Assembly (NCBI RefSeq): GCF_965137005.1
Contig: NZ_CBCRXM010000001.1
Location: 186,001-250,000 of the forward strand
Direction: 5' to 3'
Length of the DNA stretch: 64,000 bases
Origin: Sphingomonas_O antarctica
GTDB taxonomy: Bacteria > Pseudomonadota > Alphaproteobacteria > Sphingomonadales > Sphingomonadaceae
How positions within the stretch are numbered: position 1 is the first letter of the stretch; each line of letters opens with the position of its first letter. This document shows positions 44,459 to 53,381 of the stretch, one piece after another. The notes below the pieces were generated by a model. The model was not told where the DNA came from. It saw nothing but the letters and a program-made list of their open reading frames with translations, and ran no database searches. Position numbers and translations under genes: made by a program.

Positions 44459-44626
44459 ATGACTCGCCATCCGATCACGCCTTATAAATCCGCCGGGCAC
44501 CCGCTGCGTCGCGGGTTTATGCCGGTTAAGGCCACTTTGCTGTCGCGCGAACCGCTGAACGACATGCAATTGTTCGTAATGACTTTTGCCGCCGGATTTC
44601 TGGCCTTTTACGGCTTTCTGTCCTGA
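44459..44626 (+). CDS. Unknown 55-residue single-helix membrane protein
   Basis: A frame from ATG 44459 to TGA 44626 encodes a basic N-terminal half (MTRHPITPYKSAGHPLRRGF) and a C-terminal helix (QLFVMTFAAGFLAFYGFLS). It has no strong ribosome binding site (AGCATCGCATA precedes it). It overlaps the 3' end of the convergent MFS gene by 19 bases. No family recognised; I judge it plausible because the hydrophobic pattern is preserved to the stop. Confidence 0.4.
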   Translation: MTRHPITPYKSAGHPLRRGFMPVKATLLSREPLNDMQLFVMTFAAGFLAFYGFLS

Positions 44627-45903
44627 TCGCAGGCCCGATGCAGTTTCCATGCCAGTCCGGCGGAAACCACGCACATCGCGGCAATCAGGACCAGCTGACC
44701 GGTCGCCGCGATGCCCAGCGCTGTCAGCGCGTAAGCCAGCACCGCGCCGATCACCATCGCCCCTGAATTGACGATGTTGTTGGCCGCGACGACGCGCGCC
44801 GTTTCGGTTTTTTCGACGGTGGTCGTGAGAAACGCATAAAGCGGCACGACGAACATCCCGCCCGCTATGGCGACGCCAAGTAAGGCGAGGATCATCAGCG
44901 CGGCGAGAGGGTGATGGAGAAATCCGCCCAACGTGGTCAGCTCGGTCACACCATGCTTGTCCCAACTCAGCGCGACGTAGCGCAGCAGCAAGACGAACAC
45001 CGCCATCGCCAGCACCGAAGCGGGAGCGAAGCGCGCCGAAACCTGGCTTTTCAACAGCCGGTTGATCGCCACCGATCCGACGGCGATGCCGATCGAGAAA
45101 ATTGCGATGAACATGCTCGCCACCGCTTCGTTGGCGCCGAGGACGTTCTTCACCAGCGGCGGGAAGACGATGATGATCACCGCGCCGATGGTCCAGAAAA
45201 AGCTGATCGACAGGATCGCCAGGAACAGGCGGCGGACGTGCATCGTCGCCCGGACCAGCCGAGCAGACGCGCGCAACAAATGCCAGTCGAGCTTTTCGCG
45301 GCTTTCGCTTGCGGGCGGAGCCGGGGGCACTTGCCGTCCGCTGAACCAGCCGAGCGTGGCGAGCGCCAGGACCGCCACGCCAACGGCGCGCGGATCACCC
45401 GATATGAAGCCCGCGACGACGGTGCCGCCGAGGATCGCGAGATAGGTGCCCGCCTCGACCAATCCGGTGCCGCCGAGAACCTCATCGGGCTGCAGATGTT
45501 GCGGCAGCAATGCGTATTTAATCGGACCGAAAAAGGTCGAATGCACGCCCATGCCCAGCACTGCGGCGAGCATCAGCGTGACATTTTGCAGCATCAGCCC
45601 CGCAGCACCCACCGCCATTATGCCGATCTCGGCGGTCTTGACCCATCGGATCACGCGCGCCTTGTCGGTGATGTCGGCCAATTGCCCCGAAATCGCCGAC
45701 AGGATGAAGAAGGGCAAGATGAACAAGGCCTGCGCGATTGCCGAGAACTGCGCCTCGCGTGCCGCGTCGGAATAAAGCTGGTAGGTTACGAACAGGACGA
45801 CCGCCTGTTTGTACAAGCTGTCGTTGAACGCGCCCAGAAATTGCGTTGCGAACAACGGCAGGAACCGCCGCGAGCGCAGGAGGTGGATGCTATTCTGCAT
45901 CAT
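44608..45903 (-). CDS. MFS transporter, LplT-like
   Basis: 431 residues from ATG 45903 (MMQNSIHLLRSRRF); the frame extends 40 basic residues further upstream into the divergent pgsA region, which I reject. Twelve membrane helices. The N-terminus FLPLFATQFLGAFNDSLYKQ, FILPFFILSAISGQLADI and HSTFFGPIKYALLPQHL match the lysophospholipid transporter LplT and the transporter part of Aas-like fusions. It would flip lysophospholipids for reacylation; no acyltransferase gene is adjacent here. Divergent from pgsA, which also acts on phospholipid. Confidence 0.85.
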   Translation of the reverse strand: MMQNSIHLLRSRRFLPLFATQFLGAFNDSLYKQAVVLFVTYQLYSDAAREAQFSAIAQALFILPFFILSAISGQLADITDKARVIRWVKTAEIGIMAVGAAGLMLQNVTLMLAAVLGMGVHSTFFGPIKYALLPQHLQPDEVLGGTGLVEAGTYLAILGGTVVAGFISGDPRAVGVAVLALATLGWFSGRQVPPAPPASESREKLDWHLLRASARLVRATMHVRRLFLAILSISFFWTIGAVIIIVFPPLVKNVLGANEAVASMFIAIFSIGIAVGSVAINRLLKSQVSARFAPASVLAMAVFVLLLRYVALSWDKHGVTELTTLGGFLHHPLAALMILALLGVAIAGGMFVVPLYAFLTTTVEKTETARVVAANNIVNSGAMVIGAVLAYALTALGIAATGQLVLIAAMCVVSAGLAWKLHRACDQDRKP

Positions 45904-45979
45904 ACGCGGCGCGACGCCTTCATCCGAAGCGCCCCTAGTCGCCTTTCGCCGCGACGCCAAACGGTCTAGCGTCTTCGTC

Positions 45980-46540
45980 GTGCTGACGCTTCCCAACCTG
46001 CTCACCCTGTCGCGCATCGTCACGGTGCCGGTACTCGTCGCTTTGCTGTGGTGGCCTTGGCCAACGGGCTATGCGCTCGGCTTCGTGCTTTACTGCCTGA
46101 TGGGCGTGACCGATTATTTCGACGGCTATCTCGCGCGTGCTCAGGGGGCGGTGAGCAAACTCGGTCAATTCCTCGATCCGATTGCCGACAAGATTATGAT
46201 CGCCGCGGTGATCCTGATGCTGGTCGGCACGCGGCACGAAGCGGCGGCGATCCAGGGCGTGAACATCATCGCCGCCCTGGTAATATTGCTGCGCGAAATC
46301 GCGGTGTCGGGGCTGCGCGAATTTCTGGCCGGGCTGCGGGTATCGGTGCCGGTCAGCTGGCTCGCTAAATGGAAGACGACCTTTCAGATGATATCGCTCG
46401 GCGGGCTGATCTTGGCGGGCGCGTTGCCCGAATGGCATTGGCTGCACCTCGCCAGCCTTGGCTGTTTGTGGATTGCCGCCGTCCTGACCGCGCTGACCGG
46501 ATGGGACTACCTCCGAGTCGGCCTGAAGCATATGGACTAA
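45980..46540 (+). CDS. pgsA: CDP-diacylglycerol-glycerol-3-phosphate 3-phosphatidyltransferase
   Basis: 186 residues from GTG 45980 (VLTLPNLLTLSRI, the usual N-terminus). The CDP-alcohol transferase signature DGxxAR(x8)GxxxDxxxD is complete in YFDGYLARAQGAVSKLGQFL continuing DPIADK. It makes phosphatidylglycerol phosphate. The long upstream frame belongs to the antisense of the MFS gene. The stop overlaps the convergent TauE gene by four bases. Confidence 0.93.
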   Translation: MLTLPNLLTLSRIVTVPVLVALLWWPWPTGYALGFVLYCLMGVTDYFDGYLARAQGAVSKLGQFLDPIADKIMIAAVILMLVGTRHEAAAIQGVNIIAALVILLREIAVSGLREFLAGLRVSVPVSWLAKWKTTFQMISLGGLILAGALPEWHWLHLASLGCLWIAAVLTALTGWDYLRVGLKHMD

Positions 46541-47319
46541 GCCAGCGCTCGCCACAGGCTGAGCGCGCTGGTCAGCGTCAGGACCACGCCGACAATCAGC
46601 AACAGGGCCCGTGCAGGAACCCTCCGCGCCAGCATTGCCCCGAAAGGTGCGGCCAGCACGCCGCCGACGATCAACCCCGACGTCGCAAGGGTGAACGCCG
46701 TCCATCCGAGACTGAGGATGAATGCGGCGGAGACGACGACCGTCAGAAAGAACTCCGCAGTGTTGACCGTCCCCACGGTGCGGCGTGGATCGGTGCCTTG
46801 CAGCAGCAGGTTTGACGTCACCACCGGTCCCCAGCCGCCGCCGCCCACAGCATCGAGGAACCCGCCGACCAGGGCCAGCGGCGCAACCACTTTTGGACGG
46901 CGCGTCTCATGCGTGTAGCGCCAGCCGCGCCACAACAGATACAATCCGGTCAGCGCCAGATACGTCATAACGAACGGCCGGGAGATGCTGGCGTCGAGCT
47001 GCGACAAGGCATAGGCGCCGAACACACCGCCGATAATGCCGGGCACGACCAGGCGGCTGAACAACCGCCAATCGACATTGCCGTGCAACGCATGGCTGAT
47101 CCCGGATGCCGCGGTGGTGAACACTTCGGCCAAATGCACCCGCGCCGACGCCTGCGCCGGGGGCATGCCGAGGATGCTGACCAGCAAGGTGTTGGAAATC
47201 AGCCCGAATGCCATGCCTAGCGCGCCGTCGATCAACTGGGCCCCGAAACCCACCGCGAGATAGGGCAGGGCGGCTTCCAGCGTAGCAGGATCGACGATCA
47301 TCTGCCGGTCATAACGCAT
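46537..47319 (-). CDS. TauE/SafE family permease
   Basis: 260 residues, about eight membrane helices in two repeats. The paired signature is seen as DGALGMAFGLISNTLL and, in the second half, DAVGGGGWGPVVTSNLLL. Family members export sulfite or sulfonate-derived anions. The divergent gene encodes serine O-acetyltransferase, so a link to sulfur metabolism is plausible, but the transported ion is inferred. Confidence 0.87.
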   Translation of the reverse strand: MRYDRQMIVDPATLEAALPYLAVGFGAQLIDGALGMAFGLISNTLLVSILGMPPAQASARVHLAEVFTTAASGISHALHGNVDWRLFSRLVVPGIIGGVFGAYALSQLDASISRPFVMTYLALTGLYLLWRGWRYTHETRRPKVVAPLALVGGFLDAVGGGGWGPVVTSNLLLQGTDPRRTVGTVNTAEFFLTVVVSAAFILSLGWTAFTLATSGLIVGGVLAAPFGAMLARRVPARALLLIVGVVLTLTSALSLWRALA

Positions 47320-47363
47320 GCAGGGTTTGAATGTCGCGCCGTCGTCCCTTAAATGGTTTCACG

Positions 47364-48029
47364 ATGAGCCTGATCAGCTATCTCGATTCCGTGAAGGCGC
47401 GCGATCCCGCGGCGCGGACGCGGTATGAAGTCTTGCTCTATCCCGGTGTGTGGGCGCTAGGGTTCCACCGTGCCGCGCATGCGCTGTACCGGATCGAGCT
47501 GTATTGGCTGGCGCGGCTGATCAATCACATAGGCCGCATGCTGACCGCGATCGACATCCATCCTGGCGCAAAGATCGGGCGCAATTTCTTCATCGATCAC
47601 GGCTTTACGGTCATTGGCGAGACGGCCGAGATCGGTGACGACGTGACGATTTATCAGTGTGTCACTCTGGGTGGGACCGACCCGGCGGCGGGTATTCCCG
47701 GCAAGCGCCACCCGACGATCGGCCATGGCGTCATCATCGGTTCGGGCGCGCAGGTTCTGGGTCCGATCAAAGTGGGTCCCCGCGCGCGCATCGGTGCCAA
47801 TTCGGTAGTGACGCGCGACGTGCCCGAAGGCGCGACGATGGTCGGCATTCCGGCGCGATCGACGCTGGTCGAAGCGACCGAATATGAAAAGGCGTTCGTG
47901 CCTTACGGCACACCGTGCGGCGAACGCTTCGACCCGGCGACGCAGCAGCTCGAAATCCTCAAATGCGAGGTCGAGCAATTGCGCGCGCGGCTGTCCGCGA
48001 TGCTCGACGAAAAGACCAAGTCCGCCTGA
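47364..48029 (+). CDS. Serine O-acetyltransferase
   Basis: 221 residues from ATG 47364. Left-handed beta-helix (hexapeptide) acetyltransferase that makes O-acetylserine for cysteine synthesis. IDIHPGAKIGRNFFIDHG and YQCVTLGGTD fit the CysE/EpsC active region. The N-terminal helical domain is shorter than E. coli CysE, as in EpsC-type proteins. The C-terminal 20 residues form a Glu/Leu-rich helix. Coupled to DUF2794 by TGATG. Confidence 0.9.
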   Translation: MSLISYLDSVKARDPAARTRYEVLLYPGVWALGFHRAAHALYRIELYWLARLINHIGRMLTAIDIHPGAKIGRNFFIDHGFTVIGETAEIGDDVTIYQCVTLGGTDPAAGIPGKRHPTIGHGVIIGSGAQVLGPIKVGPRARIGANSVVTRDVPEGATMVGIPARSTLVEATEYEKAFVPYGTPCGERFDPATQQLEILKCEVEQLRARLSAMLDEKTKSA

Positions 48030-48364
48030 TGGGAGTGGTCATGCCGTTCCCCAAGCCGGGGGCGCAGATCGGGTTCGAGCGGCTGGAACTGGAACGCATC
48101 CTCGGCCTTTATGGGCGGATGGTCGCGGCAGGGCATTGGCGCGATTATGCCATCAGTTTCGACCGCGACGCAGCGGTGTTCAGCGCGTTTCGCCGTGCCG
48201 CCGAAAGGCCGGAAGTCCGGATCGAAAAACGCCCGTCGCTCCGCCAGAAGCAGGGGCAATGGGCGCTGATCGGCGAGGGTGGAGCGATCCTCAAGCGCGG
48301 GCACGACCTCGCGCCGGTGCTTGCCCCCATCGAACGGCGGCTGATGAAGCTTGTCGACGGTTAG
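48029..48364 (+). CDS. DUF2794 protein
   Basis: 111 residues from ATG 48029 (TGATG with the acetyltransferase gene). Matches the alphaproteobacterial DUF2794 pattern: FERLELERILGLYGRMVAAG, HWRDYAISFDRDAAVFSAF and ILKRGHDLAPVL. Function unknown. The 3' end overlaps the convergent membrane-protein gene by four bases. Confidence 0.85.
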   Translation: MGVVMPFPKPGAQIGFERLELERILGLYGRMVAAGHWRDYAISFDRDAAVFSAFRRAAERPEVRIEKRPSLRQKQGQWALIGEGGAILKRGHDLAPVLAPIERRLMKLVDG

Positions 48365-49443
48365 GTCGAGGCCGGCCGCACGGTCAGCGGCAAACGCAGA
48401 CGCACCGTTTCGGGCAATCGCTCGACGACCAAGCGCCGCGCCTGTCCCCAAAAGGCCGAGAGCAGCAGCAGTGCCGAGCCGATGACGAACGCCGTCAGCG
48501 CGACGTTGAGTTCGACCGCGCCAAACTGTCTGAACAATTCGGTCAAGGCGTAGAGTACGTAGGCCAGTGCTGAGACCAGCAACGCGCGGCGATCGACGGC
48601 CAGCGCGACTATACCGAAGCCGACATAGATTCCGATTACCAACAGTCCGGTGCCGAGAGAGATCGAATCACCGCGGGTGATCCCGAGCAACTGGAACACC
48701 GGGTGTGCGATCATCGGCGCGGCGAGCAGGTGGAGCCAGAAAGCGACGTCGCTGCGGCGCGTCTGGCGCGAACGGTCGCTGCCATCCCAGCGCATGGCGA
48801 AAGCGAAGACCGCCAGCCCTGCGGCCAGCACTAGTGCCATTACCAGATTTTCCGACGGGTGGGTGCCGCCAAAGCTGGCGAGGATCAGCCCGATCACACC
48901 GCCGACGACGGTTGCCGTGCCTGCAGCCACCGTGATCGGCACCATGAAGCGCCGCCAGTGCAGCCACGTCGCAACGCCCGCGACACCAGCCGAAAACGCG
49001 CCCAGCCAGGCAACCGGCGCGACGTTGTTGCCGAACTGCTGTTCACCGATGATCAGCCCGCCAATGACCATGCTGGTCATGAACACCCCGCCGGTGAAGG
49101 CAAGGAGCAGAATGATGCTGGGCAGCGCCATACGGCGTTGACGCGTGAAATATTCAGCGAGCAACCACGCCGTCGCGGCGACGAACGCGCCCATGAACGG
49201 CGTCGGGCCTTTCCCTTCGAGATGCGGTGGGATGGTGTAGCCTATCCACGCGACGGCAAAGAGCAGGATGCCGGCGGCAATTGTGACGAAAATATCGTTG
49301 AAGCCGGTGAGCAGGCGGAAGCTCTCTTCATCTGCCGCCGGTGCTGCGCGGGTTGTTTCGACATGTGCGCGGAGCGCCTGTGCTGCGGAGGGTGTCAGAA
49401 CGCCTGCTGCTATTGCGCTTTCCAAGTCCTGTTCGCTGTACAT
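48361..49443 (-). CDS. DUF2157-like polytopic membrane protein
   Basis: 360 residues. A short N-terminal helical segment (MYSEQDLESAIAAGVLTPSA, sequence-like a helical hairpin) precedes about ten membrane helices from residue 45 onward. The layout, cytosolic N-terminal part followed by a long bundle, resembles DUF2157, but I cannot confirm the family by eye. Function unknown. It faces away from the histidine kinase gene over a 155-bp divergent region. Confidence 0.6.
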   Translation of the reverse strand: MYSEQDLESAIAAGVLTPSAAQALRAHVETTRAAPAADEESFRLLTGFNDIFVTIAAGILLFAVAWIGYTIPPHLEGKGPTPFMGAFVAATAWLLAEYFTRQRRMALPSIILLLAFTGGVFMTSMVIGGLIIGEQQFGNNVAPVAWLGAFSAGVAGVATWLHWRRFMVPITVAAGTATVVGGVIGLILASFGGTHPSENLVMALVLAAGLAVFAFAMRWDGSDRSRQTRRSDVAFWLHLLAAPMIAHPVFQLLGITRGDSISLGTGLLVIGIYVGFGIVALAVDRRALLVSALAYVLYALTELFRQFGAVELNVALTAFVIGSALLLLSAFWGQARRLVVERLPETVRLRLPLTVRPAST

Positions 49444-49598
49444 CGCATCCTCCTGTTACCGACCGTATCGCACAGGTGTGTTAGTGTTGCAATACGCCAT
49501 AACACGCGATTTCCGTCGAAAGCGGTGTCGATGTCCGCTACCCTGATCTTTCGATCAGATGCGCGCTATACGGGGACAGCATAAGGAGGCTTGAAATC

Positions 49599-51269
49599 GT
49601 GCCGGGGGCAGCAATGGAAATGGGCAGCCTGTTGTCGACGCGCAGTGCGCGGGTCATCGCGCTCGCCCGGGTGATGTTGGCGATCTTCCTGATGCTGACG
49701 ACGGTTTCGGGCATGGCTGGTGCCTCGGTGCGCAACCTGGTGATAGGTTATCTGGCCTATGCGCTGATCATTCTGGCGCTGCTCTACCTGCGCGCCTTTG
49801 CCATTCGCGTACTCACCCTGCCAATCGTGTTCCAGGCGATCGATCTCGCGGTTGCTGTCGCGCTGCTGTATTCGACGAGCGGCGGTGCCGACACGCCGTT
49901 CTTCACGCCGATGATCTTTCTGATTGTGTCCGCCGCGGTGCAATGGGGCTCGCGCGGAACGGTGATCATGACGGGGATCGTGCTGCTGGCCTATTTGCCG
50001 ACCGGCATTGCCGCCGCAGCGCTTCCGGATCCGCAGCGTTTGCCGTTGCTGCGGTTCACCCTTCGCAATGGCAATGTGCTGGTCGTTGCCACTTTGCTGT
50101 GGGCCTTTGGGCGGCACGTCGAACGCCTTCTCACGGAACTCAGCCGCTTGTCATACCCCGCCGTCGATTCGGCGAGCGACGATCCGCCGGTCGCCGTCGC
50201 CATTTCACACGCGTTGAGGGTGTTTGGCGCGGAACGCGGCGCGTTTCTGTGGGGTGAGGGCGACGAACCGCAATTATGGCTCGAAACCGAGACGGGCGAA
50301 CGCCACGAATTCGGTAGCGGCATGGCAATCGACGATCTCGTGAGGTGGCAAGCCGAAGAAGCAGTGTTCCTGTGCGATCGCAGCGGGCGAACGCTGTATC
50401 GCCGAGAGGATCGCATGGTGACTGGCCCGCGGTCTCCGCTCGATCCATCGTTATGGAGCGCGCTGAATTTCGACCGGGCCTTGGTGATGCGCGTCTTGGT
50501 CGAGGATTTTGTGGGCTGGCTGTTTGTGCTGGACCACGAAGAACCCGCTTCGGAGGATCTTCAGGTCGGAGCGACGATCGCCGCGCAAGCATCCGTACTG
50601 ATGGAACGCTGGCGTGCGCAGGAGCTACGGCGTGGTGCCGTGGCCGGCGAGGAACGAGTCCGCCTCGCGCGCGACCTGCATGACGGCGTGCTGCAATTTC
50701 TTGCCGGGTCCGCCTTGCAAATCGGGGCGCTGGAGCGGGAGGAAACCTTGTCGGAAACTGGACGCGGCCGTCTTGCGACCCTGCGCGCTGCCCTGACCGA
50801 CGAACAGCGCGAGTTGCGCGGCCTGGTTGGTGCGCTGCGCCCGACGCGCGGTCCTGGTGTCGTCATAGCCGACGAACTGACCGCGCTGGCCGATCGGCTA
50901 GGCCGTCATTGGGGTATCGAGGTTGCAGCGAGCGTCGATCCTGTGGATTTGCGTGCCCCCGGCAGCTTGATGTTCGATCTGACCCGGTTGATGCGCGAAG
51001 GGGTGGCCAATGCCGTCCGCCACGGCGCGGCACGACGCGTCGATGCGGTCGTTAAGCGGCTCCACGGCGCCATCGAACTGCGCATCGCCGACGACGGCAA
51101 GGGGTTTAGCGAGACGGGCCGGTGGACCGACGAGCAATTGTCGCGCGACCGCTTCGGCCCACGCAGCCTGCGCGAACGCGCGCGGGCACTGGGTGGCTCG
51201 CTCGACCTGGAAACATCACCCGGCGACACCCGGGTCCGGATCATAATCCCTCGTAAGGAAGCCGCATGA
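49599..51269 (+). CDS. NarL-type sensor histidine kinase
   Basis: 556 residues from GTG 49599 with AAGGAGG nine bases upstream. Four or five membrane helices (about 15-170) form the sensor, followed by a GAF-like region (about 195-335), a HisKA_3 dimerisation domain with His361 in ARDLHDGVLQFLAG, and an HATPase_c domain (REGVANAVRHGAARR, IADDGKGFSE). The signal is unknown. The response regulator gene overlaps its stop (ATGA). Confidence 0.92.
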   Translation: MPGAAMEMGSLLSTRSARVIALARVMLAIFLMLTTVSGMAGASVRNLVIGYLAYALIILALLYLRAFAIRVLTLPIVFQAIDLAVAVALLYSTSGGADTPFFTPMIFLIVSAAVQWGSRGTVIMTGIVLLAYLPTGIAAAALPDPQRLPLLRFTLRNGNVLVVATLLWAFGRHVERLLTELSRLSYPAVDSASDDPPVAVAISHALRVFGAERGAFLWGEGDEPQLWLETETGERHEFGSGMAIDDLVRWQAEEAVFLCDRSGRTLYRREDRMVTGPRSPLDPSLWSALNFDRALVMRVLVEDFVGWLFVLDHEEPASEDLQVGATIAAQASVLMERWRAQELRRGAVAGEERVRLARDLHDGVLQFLAGSALQIGALEREETLSETGRGRLATLRAALTDEQRELRGLVGALRPTRGPGVVIADELTALADRLGRHWGIEVAASVDPVDLRAPGSLMFDLTRLMREGVANAVRHGAARRVDAVVKRLHGAIELRIADDGKGFSETGRWTDEQLSRDRFGPRSLRERARALGGSLDLETSPGDTRVRIIIPRKEAA

Positions 51270-51898
51270 CGCGTATCACCGTACTCGTTGCCGACGATCA
51301 CCCGCTGATGCGCGATGGCATTGCCGGCCTGTTCGTCGGGACTGAATTCGACGTCATTGCCCAGGTCAATGACGGCACTGCCGCTCTGGAGGCGATCAAG
51401 GCGCATCAGCCGACGGTGGCGGTGCTCGACATCAACATGCCCGGTCATAGCGGTGTCGACCTGTTGCGCATGGCGCGGGCCGAGGGCTGGGAGACGCTGA
51501 TCGTCCTGCTCACTGCCGGGATCGATGCCGAATTGCTCGACGAAGCATTCCGGCTTGGCGCGGATGGATTGGTGCTAAAAGACTCGGCAGGCGACATGTT
51601 ATTGCGCGCGGTGCGCGGCGCGATCGAGGGGGAGCCGTGGTTCGACAAATCGGCGATGCAACAAGTCATTGCGCATCTGGGATCGATGCCCCCCGCCGGT
51701 CCCGCACTGACGACGCGCGAAAACGACGTTGCGCGGCTGGTGTCGAATGGCCGCCGCAACAAGGAGATTGCTCACGAGCTGGGGATCAGTGAGGGCACCG
51801 TGAAGATGCACCTCCACAACCTTTATCAAAAACTCGAAATCGGTTCGCGCACCGAATTGGTCATCCTTGCGCGCGATCGGGGTTTCGACCGCGCCTGA
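51266..51898 (+). CDS. NarL/LuxR-type response regulator
   Basis: 210 residues: receiver domain with Asp55 in VAVLDINMPG and an acidic pair DD at 10-11, and a C-terminal LuxR-type helix-turn-helix at about 145-200 (NGRRNKEIAHELGISEGTVK). Cognate partner of the kinase just upstream. Its targets are unknown. It meets the convergent SDR gene without a gap. Confidence 0.94.
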   Translation: MTRITVLVADDHPLMRDGIAGLFVGTEFDVIAQVNDGTAALEAIKAHQPTVAVLDINMPGHSGVDLLRMARAEGWETLIVLLTAGIDAELLDEAFRLGADGLVLKDSAGDMLLRAVRGAIEGEPWFDKSAMQQVIAHLGSMPPAGPALTTRENDVARLVSNGRRNKEIAHELGISEGTVKMHLHNLYQKLEIGSRTELVILARDRGFDRA

Positions 51899-52828
51899 TC
51901 AGCCGCGCGTGCCCGAGGGCGTAACCAGGCCGCTCGCCTGAAGCGCCTTGAGCGCCATTGCGCCTTGTTCGGCACCGGAGTTTGGCACGATCTCGCCTTC
52001 ACGCGATGTGATCTGGCTCCACGCCGCAGCAACGCCTTCGGGCGTGCGCTCGCCCTCCGGCAGCGCGACGCCGGGCGTCAGCGTGACATAAGCCGCCGCG
52101 ACTACGCCCGCGCCCGCCGCGACGATTGCGTTCGACGGTGCGTCTTCGCTGACCAAGAACAGGGCCGCGGGAACGACATTTTCTGGCGCGAACAATTTGA
52201 AGGCTTCGGGCGGGAACAGGTCTTCGGTCATCCGGGTGCCCGCTGTCGGGGCAAGCGTGTTGACGCGGATGTTGTATTTGGCACCCTCGAGATAAAGCGA
52301 CTTCGTAAAGCCCGCGAGCGCCAGCTTGGCCGCGCCATAATTGGTCTGGCCAAAATTGCCATACAGTCCGGTCGACGACGCGGTCATCAGAATGCGGCCA
52401 TAGGCCTGTTCGCGCATCGTTTCCCACACCGCCTTGGTCGCGTTGGCGGCACCCATCAAATGCACTTGCACGACCAGTTCGAAATCGCTCGGCTCCATCT
52501 TGGCAAAGGTCTTGTCGCGCAAAATACCGGCATTGTTGATGAGGATATCGACCGATCCCCATTCGGATTTGGCACGCGCGACCATCGCTTGCATCTGGTC
52601 ATATTCGGTGACGCTGCTGCCGTCGGCCATCGCCATGCCGCCCGCCGCCTTGATCTCATCGACGACCTGCTGCGCGGCGTCCGACGTGCCGGTGCCGTCG
52701 CGCGACGCGCCCAGATCGTTGACCACCACTTTCGCGCCGCGCCGTGCCAGTTCGAGCGCATAGGCACGACCCAGACCGCCGCCTGCACCGGTGACGATGG
52801 CAACGCGATCCTGAAAACTGATGGTCAT
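51899..52828 (-). CDS. SDR-family 3-hydroxyacyl-CoA dehydrogenase-like protein
   Basis: 309 residues. Rossmann motif TGAGGGLGRAYALELARRGA near the N-terminus, NNAGILRDKTFAKM, and the catalytic Ser-Tyr-Lys in SSTGLYGNFGQTNYGAAK. The first 250 residues resemble the dehydrogenase unit of MFE-2/HSD17B4-type enzymes ((3R)-hydroxyacyl-CoA), and a C-terminal tail of about 50 residues follows. Role in lipid or steroid degradation is inferred from the family. A terminator of the upstream gene lies in front of it. Confidence 0.85.
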   Translation of the reverse strand: MTISFQDRVAIVTGAGGGLGRAYALELARRGAKVVVNDLGASRDGTGTSDAAQQVVDEIKAAGGMAMADGSSVTEYDQMQAMVARAKSEWGSVDILINNAGILRDKTFAKMEPSDFELVVQVHLMGAANATKAVWETMREQAYGRILMTASSTGLYGNFGQTNYGAAKLALAGFTKSLYLEGAKYNIRVNTLAPTAGTRMTEDLFPPEAFKLFAPENVVPAALFLVSEDAPSNAIVAAGAGVVAAAYVTLTPGVALPEGERTPEGVAAAWSQITSREGEIVPNSGAEQGAMALKALQASGLVTPSGTRG

Positions 52829-52846
52829 GCGAATCTCCGTGAAATG

Positions 52847-52880
52847 AAAAGGGCGCCCGGCCTAATGACCGGACGCCCTT
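52847..52880 (-). terminator. Terminator after the Thr-rich protein gene
   Basis: On the minus strand AAGGGCGTCCGG pairs with CCGGGCGCCCTT (one bulge) across an 8-base loop, followed by TTTT. It lies between the Thr-rich protein gene and the SDR gene. Confidence 0.75.
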
Positions 52881-52901
52881 GTCATGCGGTTGACGCGAAC
52901 G

Positions 52902-53276
52902 TCAACGGCGGCGGTGCTTGGCCGGACCGCCCTTCGTATCGGATTCACGTGCGCTCGACTGCTTGCAGTGATCGGTCACTGTGCGCGTGCATCGCGGATA
53001 GTCGCCCGTGGCAGCAGGGGCAGCCATGCCGCTGTCGGCCGGCGCGGTCATCGGCGCAGCCGTCGTTGGGGCGGCCATCGTGGAATCGGTCGTCGGCGCC
53101 GACATTGTACTGGTCGTCGTCGTGCTGCTGTCCGGCGGCGTCGTCTGATCGGTTGTCGTCGTCGGCATGGTGGTGCTGGTGGTTGTCGTCGTCTGGTCGG
53201 TCATCGTGCCGCTCGTCGTCTGGGCGACAGCGGCGGTGCCGAACATCAGTGCGGCAATCAGGGCCATTTTCTTCAT
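52902..53276 (-). CDS. Secreted Thr/Ala/Met-rich low-complexity protein
   Basis: 124 residues from ATG 53276, which opens a signal peptide (MKKMALIAALMFGTAAVAQ). The mature part is a run of Thr, Met, Pro, Ala, Asp and Ser, with repeated TTTSTTMPTT- and TMAAPTTAAPM-like stretches, then a basic C-terminal patch with two cysteines (YPRCTRTVTDHCKQ). It is probably disordered and exported. Function unknown. The frame extends upstream to 53351 without a signal peptide; that start is rejected. Confidence 0.7.
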   Translation of the reverse strand: MKKMALIAALMFGTAAVAQTTSGTMTDQTTTTTSTTMPTTTTDQTTPPDSSTTTTSTMSAPTTDSTMAAPTTAAPMTAPADSGMAAPAATGDYPRCTRTVTDHCKQSSARESDTKGGPAKHRRR

Positions 53277-53381
53277 CGTCAGTCTCCATTTGGACCGCGG
53301 GAGGGGCTGCGGTGCTGGAGGTCTAACCCGCAAGTGCCGCGACGGTTGCAACGGCTGGTTGCGGAAACGAAACGGTTCGGC

